Positions 9,771 through 20,081 of a DNA stretch of 64,000 nucleotides are shown in pieces (within the stretch, counting starts at the first letter, position 1; every line of letters begins with the position of its first letter). Both the position numbers and the translations under genes were made by a program. The notes under the pieces were generated by a model. It searched no databases. It had not been told where the DNA came from and was given only the letters and a program-made list of their open reading frames with translations. The stretch comes from Legionella feeleii (GTDB taxonomy: Bacteria; Pseudomonadota; Gammaproteobacteria; Legionellales; Legionellaceae), in NCBI RefSeq assembly GCF_001467625.1, contig NZ_LNYB01000085.1:733620-797619 (forward strand). Direction: 5' to 3'.

Positions 9771-9795
9771 CCCGGATAGTGTTCCGGGCTTTGAT
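9771..9795 (+). terminator. Hairpin after the Trp-rich small gene
   Basis: CCCGGA and TCCGGG form a six-base GC-rich stem around a short loop just after the stop codon at 9763, followed by CTTTG. The T-run is short, so termination is likely but not certain. Confidence 0.5.
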
Positions 9796-9924
9796 TCAGC
9801 CCTTCTTCTCGTCGTAAATCATCGTTCTATCGTTAAATAGCTTGTTTTTCCACAGGTTTAGCAGTTGCTATCAAACTGCCAGCATGATAAAAATGCCATT
9901 CACAATGTCAAGGAGTGAATATTG

Positions 9925-10803
9925 ATGTCTATGGGAAAGCGCTTTAGAACGCTTGTTCAAAATCATTCACCATTACAAATTGTCGGAACCATCAATGCTT
10001 ATTCTGCAATGCTTGCTGAATCAGTTGGCTGTGAGGCAATTTATCTATCCGGCGCAGGTGTTGCCAATGCCTCTTATGGTTTGCCTGATTTAGGCATGAC
10101 TAGTCTTACTGAGGTGTTAGAAGACGTTAGACGAATCACTCAAGCCTGTTCTTTGCCTCTATTAGTTGATGTTGATACTGGCTGGGGGCATGCATTTAAT
10201 ATTGCGCGAACTGTACAACTAATGGAGCGAGCTGGTGTTGCCGCCATTCATATTGAAGATCAAGTGCTCGCCAAGCGTTGTGGACATCGTCCCAATAAAG
10301 CGATTGTTTCAATGGAGGAAATGGGCGATCGTATTAAAATAGCAGTAGATGCGCGAGTTGATGACAGTTTTGTTATTATGGCACGGACTGATGCCTATGC
10401 TGTTGAGGGAATGAATGCAGCGATTGAGCGAGCTCAATTCTGTGTTGAATTGGGTGCTGATATGATTTTTGCGGAAGCAATGACAACACTTGAGGAATAC
10501 CAGAGTTTTAGTAAACAGGTTAAAGTGCCTATTCTGGCCAATATCACTGAGTTTGGTAAAACACCGTTATTTACCAGGGATGAGTTGGCTAAGGCTGGTG
10601 TGCAACTTATTCTGTATCCTCTGAGTGCTTTTAGAGCTATGTCACAAGCTGCTTTACTGGTTTATAAAGCAATTAAGGAACAGGGTACACAGAAAGGCTT
10701 GCTGGAGAGCATGCAAACACGTAATGATTTGTATGAGGTACTGGGTTATCACGATTACGAAAAAAAATTAGACCAATTGATGGAGGGTGAGGATGGTCAA
10801 TAA
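9925..10803 (+). CDS. prpB: 2-methylisocitrate lyase
   Basis: PrpB cleaves 2-methylisocitrate to pyruvate and succinate, the last step of the methylcitrate cycle for propionyl-CoA disposal. It has isocitrate-lyase superfamily features: [18 protein letters not shown] near the N-terminus, DVDTGWG (about residue 85), and the catalytic loop [12 protein letters not shown] (about 120), whose KRCGH motif holds the active cysteine. [11 protein letters not shown] follows. The 292-residue length is standard. The ATG at 9925 follows AAGGAG (9910-9915). It is the first gene of a three-gene operon; its end overlaps prpC by 11 bases. Confidence 0.96.
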   Translation: MSMGKRFRTLVQNHSPLQIVGTINAYSAMLAESVGCEAIYLSGAGVANASYGLPDLGMTSLTEVLEDVRRITQACSLPLLVDVDTGWGHAFNIARTVQLMERAGVAAIHIEDQVLAKRCGHRPNKAIVSMEEMGDRIKIAVDARVDDSFVIMARTDAYAVEGMNAAIERAQFCVELGADMIFAEAMTTLEEYQSFSKQVKVPILANITEFGKTPLFTRDELAKAGVQLILYPLSAFRAMSQAALLVYKAIKEQGTQKGLLESMQTRNDLYEVLGYHDYEKKLDQLMEGEDGQ

Positions 10804-11914
10804 AGCAGCAGGAGGATTGGCTGGAGTAATAGCTGGACAATCGGCCATAGCCACTGTAGGGCTGGCTGGAAAAGGGTTAAATTATCGTGGTTACTCCATT
10901 GATGATTTGGCTGAGCATGCAACGTTCGAGGAAGTGGCTTATTTACTTCATTATGGTAAGTTACCTACAAGTTCAGAGCTCGGTACTTATACAAAAAAAT
11001 TGGTTGGTTTGCGCCATTTGCCTAATACATTAAAGACTGTCTTGAAATTAATCCCTAAAAATACTCATCCAATGGATGTATTGCGTACTGGTTGTTCAAT
11101 GTTAGGTACCTTGGAACCAGAAGAGGATTTTGCTCAGCAATATGATATTGCTGATCGACTGCTAGCCTTATTCCCAGGCATGATGTGCTATTGGTATGCC
11201 TATCATTTTAAAGGGAAAGAAATTAGTGGTGAAAGTAATGAAGACACAATAGGCGGTCATTTTCTTGAACTGCTCCATGAGCGTAAGCCATCTAAGCTGG
11301 AAAGTGACATGATGAATGTTTCCCTGATTTTGTATGCTGAGCATGAATTTAATGCCTCCACCTTTGCTGCTCGCGTTACGGCCGCTACTCTGGCTGATTT
11401 TTATTCGGCTATCACTTCAGCAATTGGTACTTTACGTGGTCCTTTACATGGTGGAGCAAATGAAGCTGCAATGGAGTTGATTGAACAGTTTAAAAGCCCA
11501 GAGGAAGCTGAACAACGTTTAATGGAAATGCTGGCCAATAAAGCGAAAATTATGGGTTTTGGCCACCGTGTCTATAAGGATTGTGATCCTCGGTCAGATA
11601 TTATTAAGGCATGGTCGTATAAATTAGCTGAATCCAAAAACGATCTATTGTTATACAGGGTTTCAGAAAGTATTGAAGCGGTAATGCGGCGTGAGAAGAA
11701 ATTATTTCCAAATCTTGATTTTTACAGTGCGTCAGCTTATCACTACGGTGGTATACCGACCTTTTTGTTTACCCCTATCTTTGTGATGTCAAGGATTACC
11801 GGTTGGTCAGCACATGTTTTTGAGCAACGTGCAGATAATCGTTTGATTAGGCCAACTTCCGAATACACTGGACCTGATGCTAGAAAATTTATTCCTATTG
11901 AGCAGCGAGGATAA
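10793..11914 (+). CDS. prpC: 2-methylcitrate synthase
   Basis: PrpC condenses propionyl-CoA with oxaloacetate to form 2-methylcitrate. The 373-residue protein has the citrate-synthase motifs [14 protein letters not shown] (about 215-230) and [18 protein letters not shown] (about 255-272), with the catalytic histidines. It begins [15 protein letters not shown], as methylcitrate synthases do. The ATG at 10793 has GGAGGG (10782-10787) at ideal spacing and lies inside the prpB end, suggesting translational coupling. A GTG at 10787 is a less likely start. The prp position separates it from TCA-cycle citrate synthase. Confidence 0.95.
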   Translation: MVNKAAGGLAGVIAGQSAIATVGLAGKGLNYRGYSIDDLAEHATFEEVAYLLHYGKLPTSSELGTYTKKLVGLRHLPNTLKTVLKLIPKNTHPMDVLRTGCSMLGTLEPEEDFAQQYDIADRLLALFPGMMCYWYAYHFKGKEISGESNEDTIGGHFLELLHERKPSKLESDMMNVSLILYAEHEFNASTFAARVTAATLADFYSAITSAIGTLRGPLHGGANEAAMELIEQFKSPEEAEQRLMEMLANKAKIMGFGHRVYKDCDPRSDIIKAWSYKLAESKNDLLLYRVSESIEAVMRREKKLFPNLDFYSASAYHYGGIPTFLFTPIFVMSRITGWSAHVFEQRADNRLIRPTSEYTGPDARKFIPIEQRG

Positions 11915-11915
11915 T

Positions 11916-13361
11916 ATGCATTCCTATGTAGAAGATAATGTTAAACCAGATTATGACAGTGTTCTAACTGATATTGCTGATTATGTTTTGGAGATGGAGA
12001 TTAAGAGTGCGGCTGCTTACGAAACAGCTCGCCTTTGTTTAATGGATACTTTAGGTTGCGGCATGTTGGCGCTTAATTTTCCTGAGTGTACCAAATTACT
12101 TGGTCCTGTTGTCCCTGGTGCAGTTTTGCCAGGAGGGGCACGTGTACCCGGTACAAATTATGAACTCGATCCAGTGCAGGCAGCATTTAATATCGGGACA
12201 ATGGTACGATGGCTTGATTTTAATGACACCTGGCTTGCCGCTGAGTGGGGACATCCATCTGATAATCTGGGTGCGATTTTGGCTGTGGCTGATTATATGA
12301 GTCGACAAAATCTACAACAGGGTAAAGCAGCAATTACCATGCATGAAGTATTGACTGCAATGATTAAGGCACACGAGATTCAGGGATGTCTCGCTTTAGA
12401 AAATAGCTTTAATCGCGTTGGCTTGGATCATGTTTTGTTAGTCAAGGTTGCCAGTGCAGCCGTTGCTGCGCTGTTACTTGGTGCAGACAGAGATACAATG
12501 CTTCGTACTTTATCGCAAGTTTTTGTGGACGGACAAAGCCTGAGAACCTATCGACATGCTCCGAATGCCGGTTCACGTAAGTCGTGGGCTGCCGGTGATG
12601 CGACGTCGCGCGCTGTACGTTTAGCTTTGATTGCCACTCGCGGTGAAATGGGTTATCCCAGTGCTTTAACAGCCCCTAAATGGGGATTTTATGACGTTTT
12701 ATTTGGTGGCAAAGCTTTTAAATTTCAGCGTCCTTATGGCAGTTATGTCATGGAAAACGTTTTGTTTAAATTGTCTTATCCAGCGGAGTTTCACGCTCAA
12801 ACCGCTGTTGAATGTGCTGTTGCTTTACATTCGCAGGTAAAAGCGCGAATCGCGGATATTGCACGGATAGAACTAGTAACTCATGAGTCAGCAATTCGTA
12901 TCATTAGTAAGCAGGGGGCTTTGCATAATCCAGCTGACAGAGATCATTGCCTGCAATACATGGTAGCGGTTGCTCTTTTGCACGGTGATCTGCGAGCTGA
13001 ACATTATGAAGATGAAACGGCCTCTGATCCACGTATTGATCAATTACGTGAAAAAATGCACGTGAGTGAAAATCAACAATTTTCGCGTGACTATCATGAT
13101 CCTGAAAAACGCTCTATAGCAAATAGCATCAAGCTATTTTTTAACGATGGTACAGAATCGAAATTAGTGACGGTAGAATATCCTATTGGTCATAAACGAC
13201 GCCGCGAAGAAGGCCTTTCGGTTTTGTTAGCAAAATTTAAACGGAATTTAGCAACCCGCTATGCGCCTGCACGTGTTGAGGCAATTTCCAAAGCAATGAA
13301 TGATACTAATTCATTAGCCGCATTATCGGTCGTTGAGTTTATGGCTCTTTGGCAGATTTGA
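11916..13361 (+). CDS. prpD: 2-methylcitrate dehydratase (PrpD family)
   Basis: PrpD dehydrates 2-methylcitrate to 2-methyl-cis-aconitate. The 481-residue protein fits the MmgE/PrpD family, with [18 protein letters not shown] (about 35-52), [30 protein letters not shown] (about 92-121) and [21 protein letters not shown] (about 210). The ATG at 11916 follows the prpC stop by one base and has GCGAGG upstream; the in-frame start at 11877 lies deep inside prpC and is unlikely. No separate AcnD/PrpF pair is present, consistent with PrpD doing the dehydration itself. A terminator follows. Confidence 0.94.
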   Translation: MHSYVEDNVKPDYDSVLTDIADYVLEMEIKSAAAYETARLCLMDTLGCGMLALNFPECTKLLGPVVPGAVLPGGARVPGTNYELDPVQAAFNIGTMVRWLDFNDTWLAAEWGHPSDNLGAILAVADYMSRQNLQQGKAAITMHEVLTAMIKAHEIQGCLALENSFNRVGLDHVLLVKVASAAVAALLLGADRDTMLRTLSQVFVDGQSLRTYRHAPNAGSRKSWAAGDATSRAVRLALIATRGEMGYPSALTAPKWGFYDVLFGGKAFKFQRPYGSYVMENVLFKLSYPAEFHAQTAVECAVALHSQVKARIADIARIELVTHESAIRIISKQGALHNPADRDHCLQYMVAVALLHGDLRAEHYEDETASDPRIDQLREKMHVSENQQFSRDYHDPEKRSIANSIKLFFNDGTESKLVTVEYPIGHKRRREEGLSVLLAKFKRNLATRYAPARVEAISKAMNDTNSLAALSVVEFMALWQI

Positions 13362-13382
13362 GCGAAGTAATCAATGAAGAAG

Positions 13383-13423
13383 AAAACGCTAGGATGTTTT
13401 TTGCTGCTTTCTAGCGTTTTTTT
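13383..13423 (+). terminator. Rho-independent terminator of the prp operon
   Basis: AAAACGCTAG (13383-13392) pairs with CTAGCGTTTT (13411-13420), and a run of seven T residues closes the structure. It lies 20 bases after the prpD stop and just before the convergent PEP synthase regulator gene. On the opposite strand the A-tract could give a T-run too, so it may serve both. Confidence 0.8.
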
Positions 13424-13429
13424 GTTCAA

Positions 13430-14245
13430 TTAGAATTTTCGTTTAATGCCGGCTGTAGCCAGGATCTTGGTGGCAATTTCCTCAATTGAATACCGAGTGG
13501 AATTGATATAGGGAATATTTTCGCGTTGATACATCATTTCGACTTCAGCAACTTCACGTCGGCATTGTTCCATCGATGCGTATTGGCTGTTAGGGCGTCG
13601 TTCTGTACGTATATGCTGTAATCTTTCTGCGTCAATTGTGAGCCCAAACAATTTATTTTTGTAAGGCCTTAATGATTCAGGTAAGCGAAAAGAGGTTAAA
13701 TCATCTTCGGCAAAAGGGTAGTTGGCGGCCAAGACACCGAAGTGTAAGGCCATATAGAGGCAGCTGGGCGTTTTGCCACAGCGTGACACCCCAATTAAAA
13801 TAATGTCTGCTTTCTCATAACCACGTGTTTTAATGCCATCGTCGTGGGCTAAGGCATAGTCTACTGCCTCAATACGTTGGGTATATGATTGCGGATTTGC
13901 GACACCGTGAGTACGCCCGACAGTATAAGATGATTTGGCTTGCAACTCATGTTCGAGGGGCCCAAGAAAAGTATTAAAAAGATCAAAAACTTTTGCTTTG
14001 GACTGTTTAATTGTTTGAGCAATATCGGGGTTAATCAAAGTCATGAAGATGAGCGGTTTAATACCTGTTTCTTCATAAGAAGAGTCTATGCGCGCAACAG
14101 CTGCCTCTGCTTTTGCGACAGTATCAATGTAGGGAATAGTAAGTTTTTCAAACTCAATGTTTTCAAATTGAGTAATTAAACTATTGCCTAAATTTTCAGC
14201 GGTAATACCTGTCCCATCTGAAATCATGAAAACATATCGCTTCAT
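13430..14245 (-). CDS. ppsR: Phosphoenolpyruvate synthase regulatory protein (kinase/pyrophosphorylase)
   Basis: PpsR is a bifunctional enzyme. It inactivates PEP synthase by ADP-dependent phosphorylation and reactivates it by phosphate-dependent dephosphorylation. The 271-residue protein begins MKRYVFMISDGTGITAENLG, the DUF299/kinase-PPPase opening. It carries the P-loop-like IGVSRCGKTPSCLYMALHFG (about 148-167). Its C-terminus YINSTRYSIEEIATKIL is typical. It stands alone, divergent from the NUDIX gene. The target ppsA is not in this window. Confidence 0.95.
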   Translation of the reverse strand: MKRYVFMISDGTGITAENLGNSLITQFENIEFEKLTIPYIDTVAKAEAAVARIDSSYEETGIKPLIFMTLINPDIAQTIKQSKAKVFDLFNTFLGPLEHELQAKSSYTVGRTHGVANPQSYTQRIEAVDYALAHDDGIKTRGYEKADIILIGVSRCGKTPSCLYMALHFGVLAANYPFAEDDLTSFRLPESLRPYKNKLFGLTIDAERLQHIRTERRPNSQYASMEQCRREVAEVEMMYQRENIPYINSTRYSIEEIATKILATAGIKRKF

Positions 14246-14361
14246 CTATAACCTCTTCTTTTGTGAGTAATCTCTAAACTCAAATTTATGATTCTAATCG
14301 ATTAATAATCTTGCTACCAGCTTATAATAGCTTGGCAAGGTAACTCGCTTCTGTTATTTTC

Positions 14362-15024
14362 ATGAGAGTGATGATTATTGGAAAAGAGATGACAAGCTCG
14401 TCTGATAAATTGAGGAATTTGTTGGCCTGGGCTACCGAGATCCAAGCAATTGCTCAGATTGGTCTTACTTACAGTACGGATCTGTATGATAAAGAACGGT
14501 ATGAACAACTGGCAAAATTGTCTGTTGAAATGATGTCGGCTGTTGTAGATGAAAAAAAAGAGGCGCTTCAGGCAACTTTTCTAAAACAAGCTGGCTATGC
14601 GACACCTAAAGTTGATGTCAGGGCTTTGATAATCCAAAATGATGAACTATTATTAGTGCGTGAGGCACAGGATGGAAAATGGGCGTTACCGGGTGGATGG
14701 GCAGATGTCAATTATTCGCCTTCTGAGTGTATAGTTAAAGAAGTACATGAGGAAACAGGATTACAGACCCGAGTAAAACGGTTTCTTGCCTTATGGGATA
14801 CTGCAAAGCATGATCATCCCCCCCACTGGCCTTACATTTATAAATGCATTTTTTATTGTGAGGTAATTGGAGGGCAATTTACCCATAGTCATGAAATTCT
14901 CGATATAGGTTTTTTCAGTCTGGGGACTTTACCGCCACTGTCAGAATGCCGGATTACTAGAAGCCAGCTCGAAAAATTAATGAATTTATATGATTCGAAT
15001 GATTTTTGTACTGTTTATGATTAA
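14362..15024 (+). CDS. NUDIX hydrolase with N-terminal NUDIX_N-type domain
   Basis: Residues 10-65 resemble the small helical domain that precedes some NUDIX enzymes (LLAWATEIQAIAQIGLTYSTDLYDKERYEQL). Residues 80-215 form the NUDIX domain, with GGWADVNYSPSECIVKEVHEETGL as the NUDIX box, in which REUxEE is represented by KEVHEE. Substrates of this subgroup are often nucleotide sugars or ADP-ribose-like compounds, but the sequence does not settle it. The start is ambiguous between ATG 14362, 14371 and 14389. A small membrane protein gene follows 21 bases downstream. Confidence 0.9.
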   Translation: MRVMIIGKEMTSSSDKLRNLLAWATEIQAIAQIGLTYSTDLYDKERYEQLAKLSVEMMSAVVDEKKEALQATFLKQAGYATPKVDVRALIIQNDELLLVREAQDGKWALPGGWADVNYSPSECIVKEVHEETGLQTRVKRFLALWDTAKHDHPPHWPYIYKCIFYCEVIGGQFTHSHEILDIGFFSLGTLPPLSECRITRSQLEKLMNLYDSNDFCTVYD

Positions 15025-15045
15025 ATTCCGGGATAAATAAAGATT

Positions 15046-15486
15046 ATGGAACCAGATCGCTACGAGCAAAATAGTAAAGTTTTTATTCTTGGTATCGTTA
15101 CGCTATTACTTAGTTTAACTTTATTTGCTCTTGGCTTTTATGTTGTTCCCTATCTTTTTTGGGGATGGAATTATGATATCCCTGCGATTGTTTTAAATTG
15201 GCATGAATGGTTAAAAGAATATTATGATTTTAGTGAAGCAGGGGCTTCCTGGCTAATTTTTTTCATTTTTATTATTCCAGCCCTGATCTGCGGTTATATT
15301 TCTCATCTAGCTTCAAATCACATAGATAATAAAATTCATGGTATTGAACCGGTAAAAACAGACAAGCAGATAGAAATAAAAGAAGAAGTAAAAGCGACGC
15401 TAAGTTTTGGTTTCAAAATAGTGTTGCTAATAGTGTTAGTTTTATTAGCCTTGTCGTTACTACAATGGTTATTAACTGTCCCATAA
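15046..15486 (+). CDS. Small three-span membrane protein, unknown
   Basis: The 146-residue protein has hydrophobic segments at about 11-37, 67-87 and 122-142, with a charged loop (KTDKQIEIKEEVKA) before the last. I recognise no family. It lies between the NUDIX gene and a Sel1-like gene in one direction with short gaps, so all three may be cotranscribed. Confidence 0.75.
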   Translation: MEPDRYEQNSKVFILGIVTLLLSLTLFALGFYVVPYLFWGWNYDIPAIVLNWHEWLKEYYDFSEAGASWLIFFIFIIPALICGYISHLASNHIDNKIHGIEPVKTDKQIEIKEEVKATLSFGFKIVLLIVLVLLALSLLQWLLTVP

Positions 15487-15497
15487 AAGGAGCTGGC

Positions 15498-16085
15498 ATG
15501 CTTTTTAAACGGTTTAAAATTAGAAGACTAAATAAAAAAATAAAGGCGATGCAGCATAATCGTGTTCACAATCAGCCAAAAGATGAGGTATTAGCAAAAG
15601 AAATTTCTTATTATCATGAGTTAGGAGCCATCTATCATTCTTTAATAGGCCATAAAAAATATCCTTTTGCGGATGTAATGGTTGTTGCCTGCTTACGTGC
15701 GGCTTCAACATTGGATGATTCAGTCGCTGGATACCAGCTAGGTAAAAAACTATTGGATGAAGCCAACTACAGAGCAAAACTTGAGGAAGGAAAACTTTTT
15801 GCAAGCCCAGGAAATGAGCGCCAAATGCTTCAGCTTTATGAAGAAGCGCATGTCTATTTGCAAGCGGCAGAAAAACTTGGGCATGTGGAAGCAAAACGTT
15901 TACGTGGCTTATGCTATATAAATGGTTGGGGTGTTACTCCTGATCGTGATAGAGGATTTGAATTAGTGGTTGCGAGTATCGAGCAGGAAAACAGTTGGGA
16001 TAGAGTTCCACAGATATTTGCGTCAATAGGCTTGAATAAACCTGAATTTTTCTCCGCTTTAATGAAGCATCGCAATAAAAGTTGA
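15498..16085 (+). CDS. Sel1-like/TPR-like helical protein, unknown
   Basis: The 195-residue cytoplasmic-looking protein has a basic N-terminus (MLFKRFKIRRLNKKIK) and a helical body. Residues around 130-170 (YLQAAEKLGHVEAKRLRGLCYINGWGVTPDRDRGFEL) match one Sel1-type repeat. The ATG at 15498 has AAAGGAG (15486-15492) at good spacing, so the longer frame from 15465, which overlaps the preceding gene, is rejected. Role unknown; Sel1 proteins usually mediate protein contacts. Confidence 0.8.
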   Translation: MLFKRFKIRRLNKKIKAMQHNRVHNQPKDEVLAKEISYYHELGAIYHSLIGHKKYPFADVMVVACLRAASTLDDSVAGYQLGKKLLDEANYRAKLEEGKLFASPGNERQMLQLYEEAHVYLQAAEKLGHVEAKRLRGLCYINGWGVTPDRDRGFELVVASIEQENSWDRVPQIFASIGLNKPEFFSALMKHRNKS

Positions 16086-16101
16086 TTTAATCAGTCATTG
16101 T

Positions 16102-16133
16102 AAGGAGATCAGTATACTAGCACTGACCTCCTT
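16102..16133. terminator. Bidirectional hairpin between convergent genes
   Basis: AAGGAGATCAGT (16102-16113) pairs with ACTGACCTCCTT (16122-16133) with one mismatch and an eight-base loop. It lies between the ends of the Sel1-like gene and pilD, so it probably terminates both. T-runs are poor. Confidence 0.55.
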
Positions 16134-16147
16134 GCTTTCAGTAAACC

Positions 16148-17014
16148 TTAGTTAAATAGAAAAGTTAAATACCAATTTATAAAAGACTTTCCACAAAATA
16201 GCGAGAAGAGGCCAGCAATACAGAGAAAGGGGCCAAAGGGAATGGGTGTATTTGTTGTGGTTTTTCCTTTGGCTTTTAGATAGATAACTCCTATTAGGAT
16301 ACCGCTTAAGGAAGCAAATAATAAAATAAGTGGTAATTGGGTCCAGCCAAACCAGGCACCAAAAGCGGCAAATAATTTAAAATCACCGTGTCCCATTCCT
16401 ATTTTACCAGTACATAAGTAAAAGATTTGAATAAATACCCACAGGCATAGATAAGCACAGGCGGCACTTAAAACGGCGTCTGGTAAAGACGTAAAAAGCG
16501 ATTGCGTATTTGCGATTAATCCTAGCCAAAGCAGGCCTAAAGTAAGGCTGTCTGGTAAGAGTTGATGCTGGAGATCAATAAAGAATAAGCTAATAATAAA
16601 CCAGATAAATAACAATGCGAAAACCAAGGTTAAATTAAAATCGAAATTCCAGGCAGCTAATAGGGCCAGTAAACAACTGATAATTTCAACCAAGGGATAG
16701 CGCGGTGAAATTGAGTGTTTGCATTGCCTGCAACGGCCACCCAAGAATAAATAACTAAGCAATGGAAGATTATGTATTGCAGGGATCATTGTTTTGCAGG
16801 CGGGACAGAATGAGCGAGGGAAAAATAGATTTATTTTTTCGCTTAATTCTGGAGACAAGTTCAGTATCTGACGACATTCTTTCTTCCACTCAGCCTGAAT
16901 CATTAGAGGTAAACGATAAATAATAACATTTAAAAAGCTACCTATAGCCAAAGAAAAAAGGGCAAGCAATGTATAAGTTGTTGGGGAATGAATAATTTGC
17001 AATTGATTAAGCAT
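16148..17014 (-). CDS. pilD: Type IV prepilin peptidase/N-methyltransferase
   Basis: PilD is an inner-membrane aspartic protease that cleaves and N-methylates type IV prepilins and type II secretion pseudopilins. The N-terminal cytoplasmic domain has two CxxC pairs, CPAC and CRQC (about residues 73-76 and 97-100). The membrane part carries the aspartate motifs FIDLQHQLLPDSLTL (about 145-160) and GMGHGDFKLFAAFGAW (about 205-220). The 288-residue length is normal. It is the last gene of pilB-pilC-pilD. In Legionella PilD also serves the Lsp type II secretion system. Confidence 0.96.
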   Translation of the reverse strand: MLNQLQIIHSPTTYTLLALFSLAIGSFLNVIIYRLPLMIQAEWKKECRQILNLSPELSEKINLFFPRSFCPACKTMIPAIHNLPLLSYLFLGGRCRQCKHSISPRYPLVEIISCLLALLAAWNFDFNLTLVFALLFIWFIISLFFIDLQHQLLPDSLTLGLLWLGLIANTQSLFTSLPDAVLSAACAYLCLWVFIQIFYLCTGKIGMGHGDFKLFAAFGAWFGWTQLPLILLFASLSGILIGVIYLKAKGKTTTNTPIPFGPFLCIAGLFSLFCGKSFINWYLTFLFN

Positions 17015-17020
17015 TATTTT

Positions 17021-18232
17021 CTACACTATTGAGCCAAGTTTAAAAATAGGAAGGTACATGGCAATTATCAAAATACCTATCAGCAGTCCTAAAAGTGACA
17101 TAATAATAGGTTCTAAGAGATTGTTTAAAGTACTTATTGCGCTATCTACCTCTTCTTCATAATAAGTAGCTATTTTAGTAAGCATCTGCTCGAGAGTACC
17201 TGATTCTTCTCCAACAGCGATCATTTCAATTACCATTGCTGGAAATAAGGCTTTACTGCCTAAAGCAGTTTGCAACTGTTGACCATTCCCGATCTCTTTC
17301 CAAACGTCATTGATTGCCTGGGTATAGATGGAATTACCTGTCACTTGAGCAACCAATTTTAATGCTTCAAGTAAGGGAAGGCCAGCGGCAAAAGTAATGG
17401 AGAGGGTCCACGCAAATCGAGCGATAATGATTTTTGTAAGAACAACCCCAAGAAATGGCGTTTTTAGCAAGCGCTTGTCTAACCATTGTCGAAATTGTTG
17501 AGAGCGCTTGAATGCATAGAATGGACTATAAATAATACCAAGTAGTGCGCCAGTGATTATAAGCCAGTAATTTTGAAAAACCTGAGATAAATAAATGATA
17601 CCTCGTGTTAATAAAGGAAGATCAGCCTCAAAGGTTTTGAATAATTGTGCAAATTGTGGAATAACGAATGTCAACAGTGCAACGGTGACAAATAGAGCTA
17701 TGCTTAAAACAGCACAAGGATAGGTGAGTATTTTTTTAATTCCTCTTTTAATGACACCCATTTTTTCTTTATAAACTGCCAGCTTGGTTAACGTGACCTC
17801 AAGCGAGCCTGACTTTTCGCCGGCATCGACAAGATTGCAAAACAGGGTATTAAAAAATGATGGATGTTTACGAAAGGACTCTGTGAGCGTAAGCCCCGTT
17901 TCTATATCTTTTTTAACAATTTGCAGTAGAGTTTTCATTGCTTGATTTTTACAGCCCTTAATAAGCGTTTCAAAGGATTGAATTAAGGGTATGCCTGCCT
18001 CGATTAGGGTTGCCATCTGTCGGCTAAACAATGTGATATCATTTGTGGTAATTTTTTTATTGAAACGGAGACAAGAGAAGAACGATTGTTTGCTTATTTT
18101 CTTAGTAATCACTCCTTGCTTGCGTAATTCAATTTTAACTGCTGCAAGATTGGGGGCTGCAAGGGAGCCTGTCAGTTTTTCTCCATGACGGTTGAGTCCC
18201 TGCCATTGATAGTAGTTTATTTTGTTAGTCAT
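17021..18232 (-). CDS. pilC: Type IV pilus inner-membrane platform protein
   Basis: PilC is the inner-membrane platform that links the PilB motor to pilus assembly. The 403-residue protein has two T2SF domains (about 70-190 and 270-395), with FSRQMATLIEAGIPLIQSFETL and FAWTLSITFAAGLPLLEALKL, and three main membrane segments. Its start overlaps the pilB stop by four bases, and pilD follows six bases later, giving a tight operon. Confidence 0.96.
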   Translation of the reverse strand: MTNKINYYQWQGLNRHGEKLTGSLAAPNLAAVKIELRKQGVITKKISKQSFFSCLRFNKKITTNDITLFSRQMATLIEAGIPLIQSFETLIKGCKNQAMKTLLQIVKKDIETGLTLTESFRKHPSFFNTLFCNLVDAGEKSGSLEVTLTKLAVYKEKMGVIKRGIKKILTYPCAVLSIALFVTVALLTFVIPQFAQLFKTFEADLPLLTRGIIYLSQVFQNYWLIITGALLGIIYSPFYAFKRSQQFRQWLDKRLLKTPFLGVVLTKIIIARFAWTLSITFAAGLPLLEALKLVAQVTGNSIYTQAINDVWKEIGNGQQLQTALGSKALFPAMVIEMIAVGEESGTLEQMLTKIATYYEEEVDSAISTLNNLLEPIIMSLLGLLIGILIIAMYLPIFKLGSIV

Positions 18233-19911
18233 ACATTACTCAAAGCTACTCGTTGAACTTCTTCTATGGTGGTAAGCCCTTGCTTTATTTTTTCAAGACC
18301 TGATTGATAGATAGTGACCATGCCTTCGCGTTGCGCTTGTTGGAGAATACCCATTGAATTTCCTCCGGCCATAATAAGTTCTGTTATTGTTTGGGTCATG
18401 GGAAGTAATTCAAATAAAGCTATTTGGCCATAATAGCCATTGATACATTGCTTACAGCTGCCCGATTTATACAATTGGAGCGTATAGAGCTCTCCCTTAT
18501 GAAAACCCAGTTTTATTAAATCGTCCGGAGGAATATCATTGCGTAGCAGTTTGCAATAAAGACATAAGCGTCTTACTAAACGTTGCGCAACTAATAAACG
18601 AGTAGTGCTAACGATGTTGAAAGGCAGGATACCCATATTGAGTAAGCGGTTAAGTGTTTCAGCAGCACTATTCGTATGCAAGGTAGATAAAACAAGATGG
18701 CCAGTTTGAGCTGCTTTAATAGCGATTTCTGCTGTTTCAAGATCACGAATTTCACCTACCATAATAACGTCAGGATCTTGTCGTAAAAAAGCACGTAAGA
18801 TGGTAGGGAAAGTCAAGCCAGCTTTGGTATTAATATTAACTTGGTTAATCCCTGGTATTTTAATTTCCACAGGGTCTTCGACAGTTGAAATATTTCTTTC
18901 TTCACTGTTTAACAGGGCAAGTGCTGAATAAAGGGAAATTGTTTTGCCGCTGCCTGTAGGACCGGTTACCAGGATCAGACCTTGTGGTTGTGTTATAGCG
19001 TTTAAAAACTGTTTTTTTTGAACTGTGTTAAATCCCAGTGCATCTATGCCTAATTGGGGAAGTGCTTGCTCAAGAATTCTTATAACAATTTTTTCGCCAT
19101 GAATGGTAGGGCAAGTATTTACCCGGCAATCAATCGTGCGGCTATGGGATATGTTCATTTTAAAATGCCCATCTTGTGGGACGCGACGCTCAGAAATATC
19201 AAGATTAGCCATTACTTTAATGCGGGATGTAATCTGATTGGTTAGGCTTAGGGGCGGTGATATTGCTTCGAATAACAAACCATCTCGACGATAACGAATG
19301 CGATATTTATGTTCATAAGGTTCAAAATGAATATCAGATGCTCTTTTAGTAATTGCATCCTGTAAACAATGATTCACAAATTGAATAGCTGGGGCTATCT
19401 CTTCAGGGTTTTCATAATTTTCTAAATAGGTCAGGCCAATTGGGGCATGCTGTTTTTCTTTTCCAGACAGTATGTTATTAATTAATTTACCGAGTTTATC
19501 GCTTTCAACGACTACGATAGAGACAGGAAGCTCTGTATGAAATTGAATTTCTTTTAATAAAAAGGGTTTGCCAGGATCGTCCGTGGCTAAAAATAAGCGA
19601 TTGGAACGAATAAAAAGCGGTACAATATGGTGGCGGCGAATTAAATGTTCATTAATCAGGGTGTGAGAGATAGAATTGATGTCAATACTATCCAGGTCGA
19701 TTAAGGGAACAGAATAATGTTCTGCTATCGCTTGTGCAAGTTTTTGCGCACAAAATAATTGGCCACCAATTAAATATTGCAACAAAGTTTGTTGGTTTTT
19801 AAAAGCAATTTCTTGATATTCAAGTGCTTTTTCAGTCGTGATAAGTTTATTTTGTACGAGTAATTGGGCAATTCCTTGTAGTTGTTCTTGTGGCTTTATT
19901 GTCTTTTCCAT
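18229..19911 (-). CDS. pilB: Type IV pilus assembly ATPase
   Basis: PilB is the hexameric ATPase that powers pilus extension. The N-terminal GspE/MshE-like domain (about 10-150) precedes the catalytic domain, with Walker A VTGPTGSGKTISLY (about 318-331) and Walker B DPDVIMVGEIRDLETAEIA (about 382-400). A tetracysteine zinc site lies at CLYC and CKQC (about 453 and 486). The 560-residue length fits PilB rather than the shorter retraction ATPase PilT. It is the first gene of the operon. Confidence 0.97.
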   Translation of the reverse strand: MEKTIKPQEQLQGIAQLLVQNKLITTEKALEYQEIAFKNQQTLLQYLIGGQLFCAQKLAQAIAEHYSVPLIDLDSIDINSISHTLINEHLIRRHHIVPLFIRSNRLFLATDDPGKPFLLKEIQFHTELPVSIVVVESDKLGKLINNILSGKEKQHAPIGLTYLENYENPEEIAPAIQFVNHCLQDAITKRASDIHFEPYEHKYRIRYRRDGLLFEAISPPLSLTNQITSRIKVMANLDISERRVPQDGHFKMNISHSRTIDCRVNTCPTIHGEKIVIRILEQALPQLGIDALGFNTVQKKQFLNAITQPQGLILVTGPTGSGKTISLYSALALLNSEERNISTVEDPVEIKIPGINQVNINTKAGLTFPTILRAFLRQDPDVIMVGEIRDLETAEIAIKAAQTGHLVLSTLHTNSAAETLNRLLNMGILPFNIVSTTRLLVAQRLVRRLCLYCKLLRNDIPPDDLIKLGFHKGELYTLQLYKSGSCKQCINGYYGQIALFELLPMTQTITELIMAGGNSMGILQQAQREGMVTIYQSGLEKIKQGLTTIEEVQRVALSNV

Positions 19912-20031
19912 GATTAGCCTTTTAATTTCCCTCAGTTACTATAAAGAAAAAAAAGCTAAATTCAATATGTTCTGCATAAAGGTAAGGCTAGAAGATTGGG
20001 GCCAGACTATCTGGCAAAAGATTTCGTGGTG

Positions 20032-20066
20032 AAAAAGCCCAACGGTAGATTTAAACACATTGGGCT
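20032..20066 (-). terminator. Terminator of the omptin gene
   Basis: Read on the minus strand, AGCCCAA (20066-20060) pairs with TTGGGCT (20042-20036) and is followed by a T-run (positions 20036-20032). It sits 16 bases past the omptin stop codon. Confidence 0.7.
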
Positions 20067-20081
20067 CGATTACGTAGTTCA

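Noticed and set aside
11877..11915. PrpD start at 11877 inside prpC
   Set aside because: The ATG at 11916 directly follows the prpC stop and has its own ribosome site; the extension has no family similarity.
16102..16133. Attachment site or IS end at the hairpin after the Sel1-like gene
   Set aside because: There is no duplicated flank, integrase or second copy. The position between convergent genes fits a terminator.
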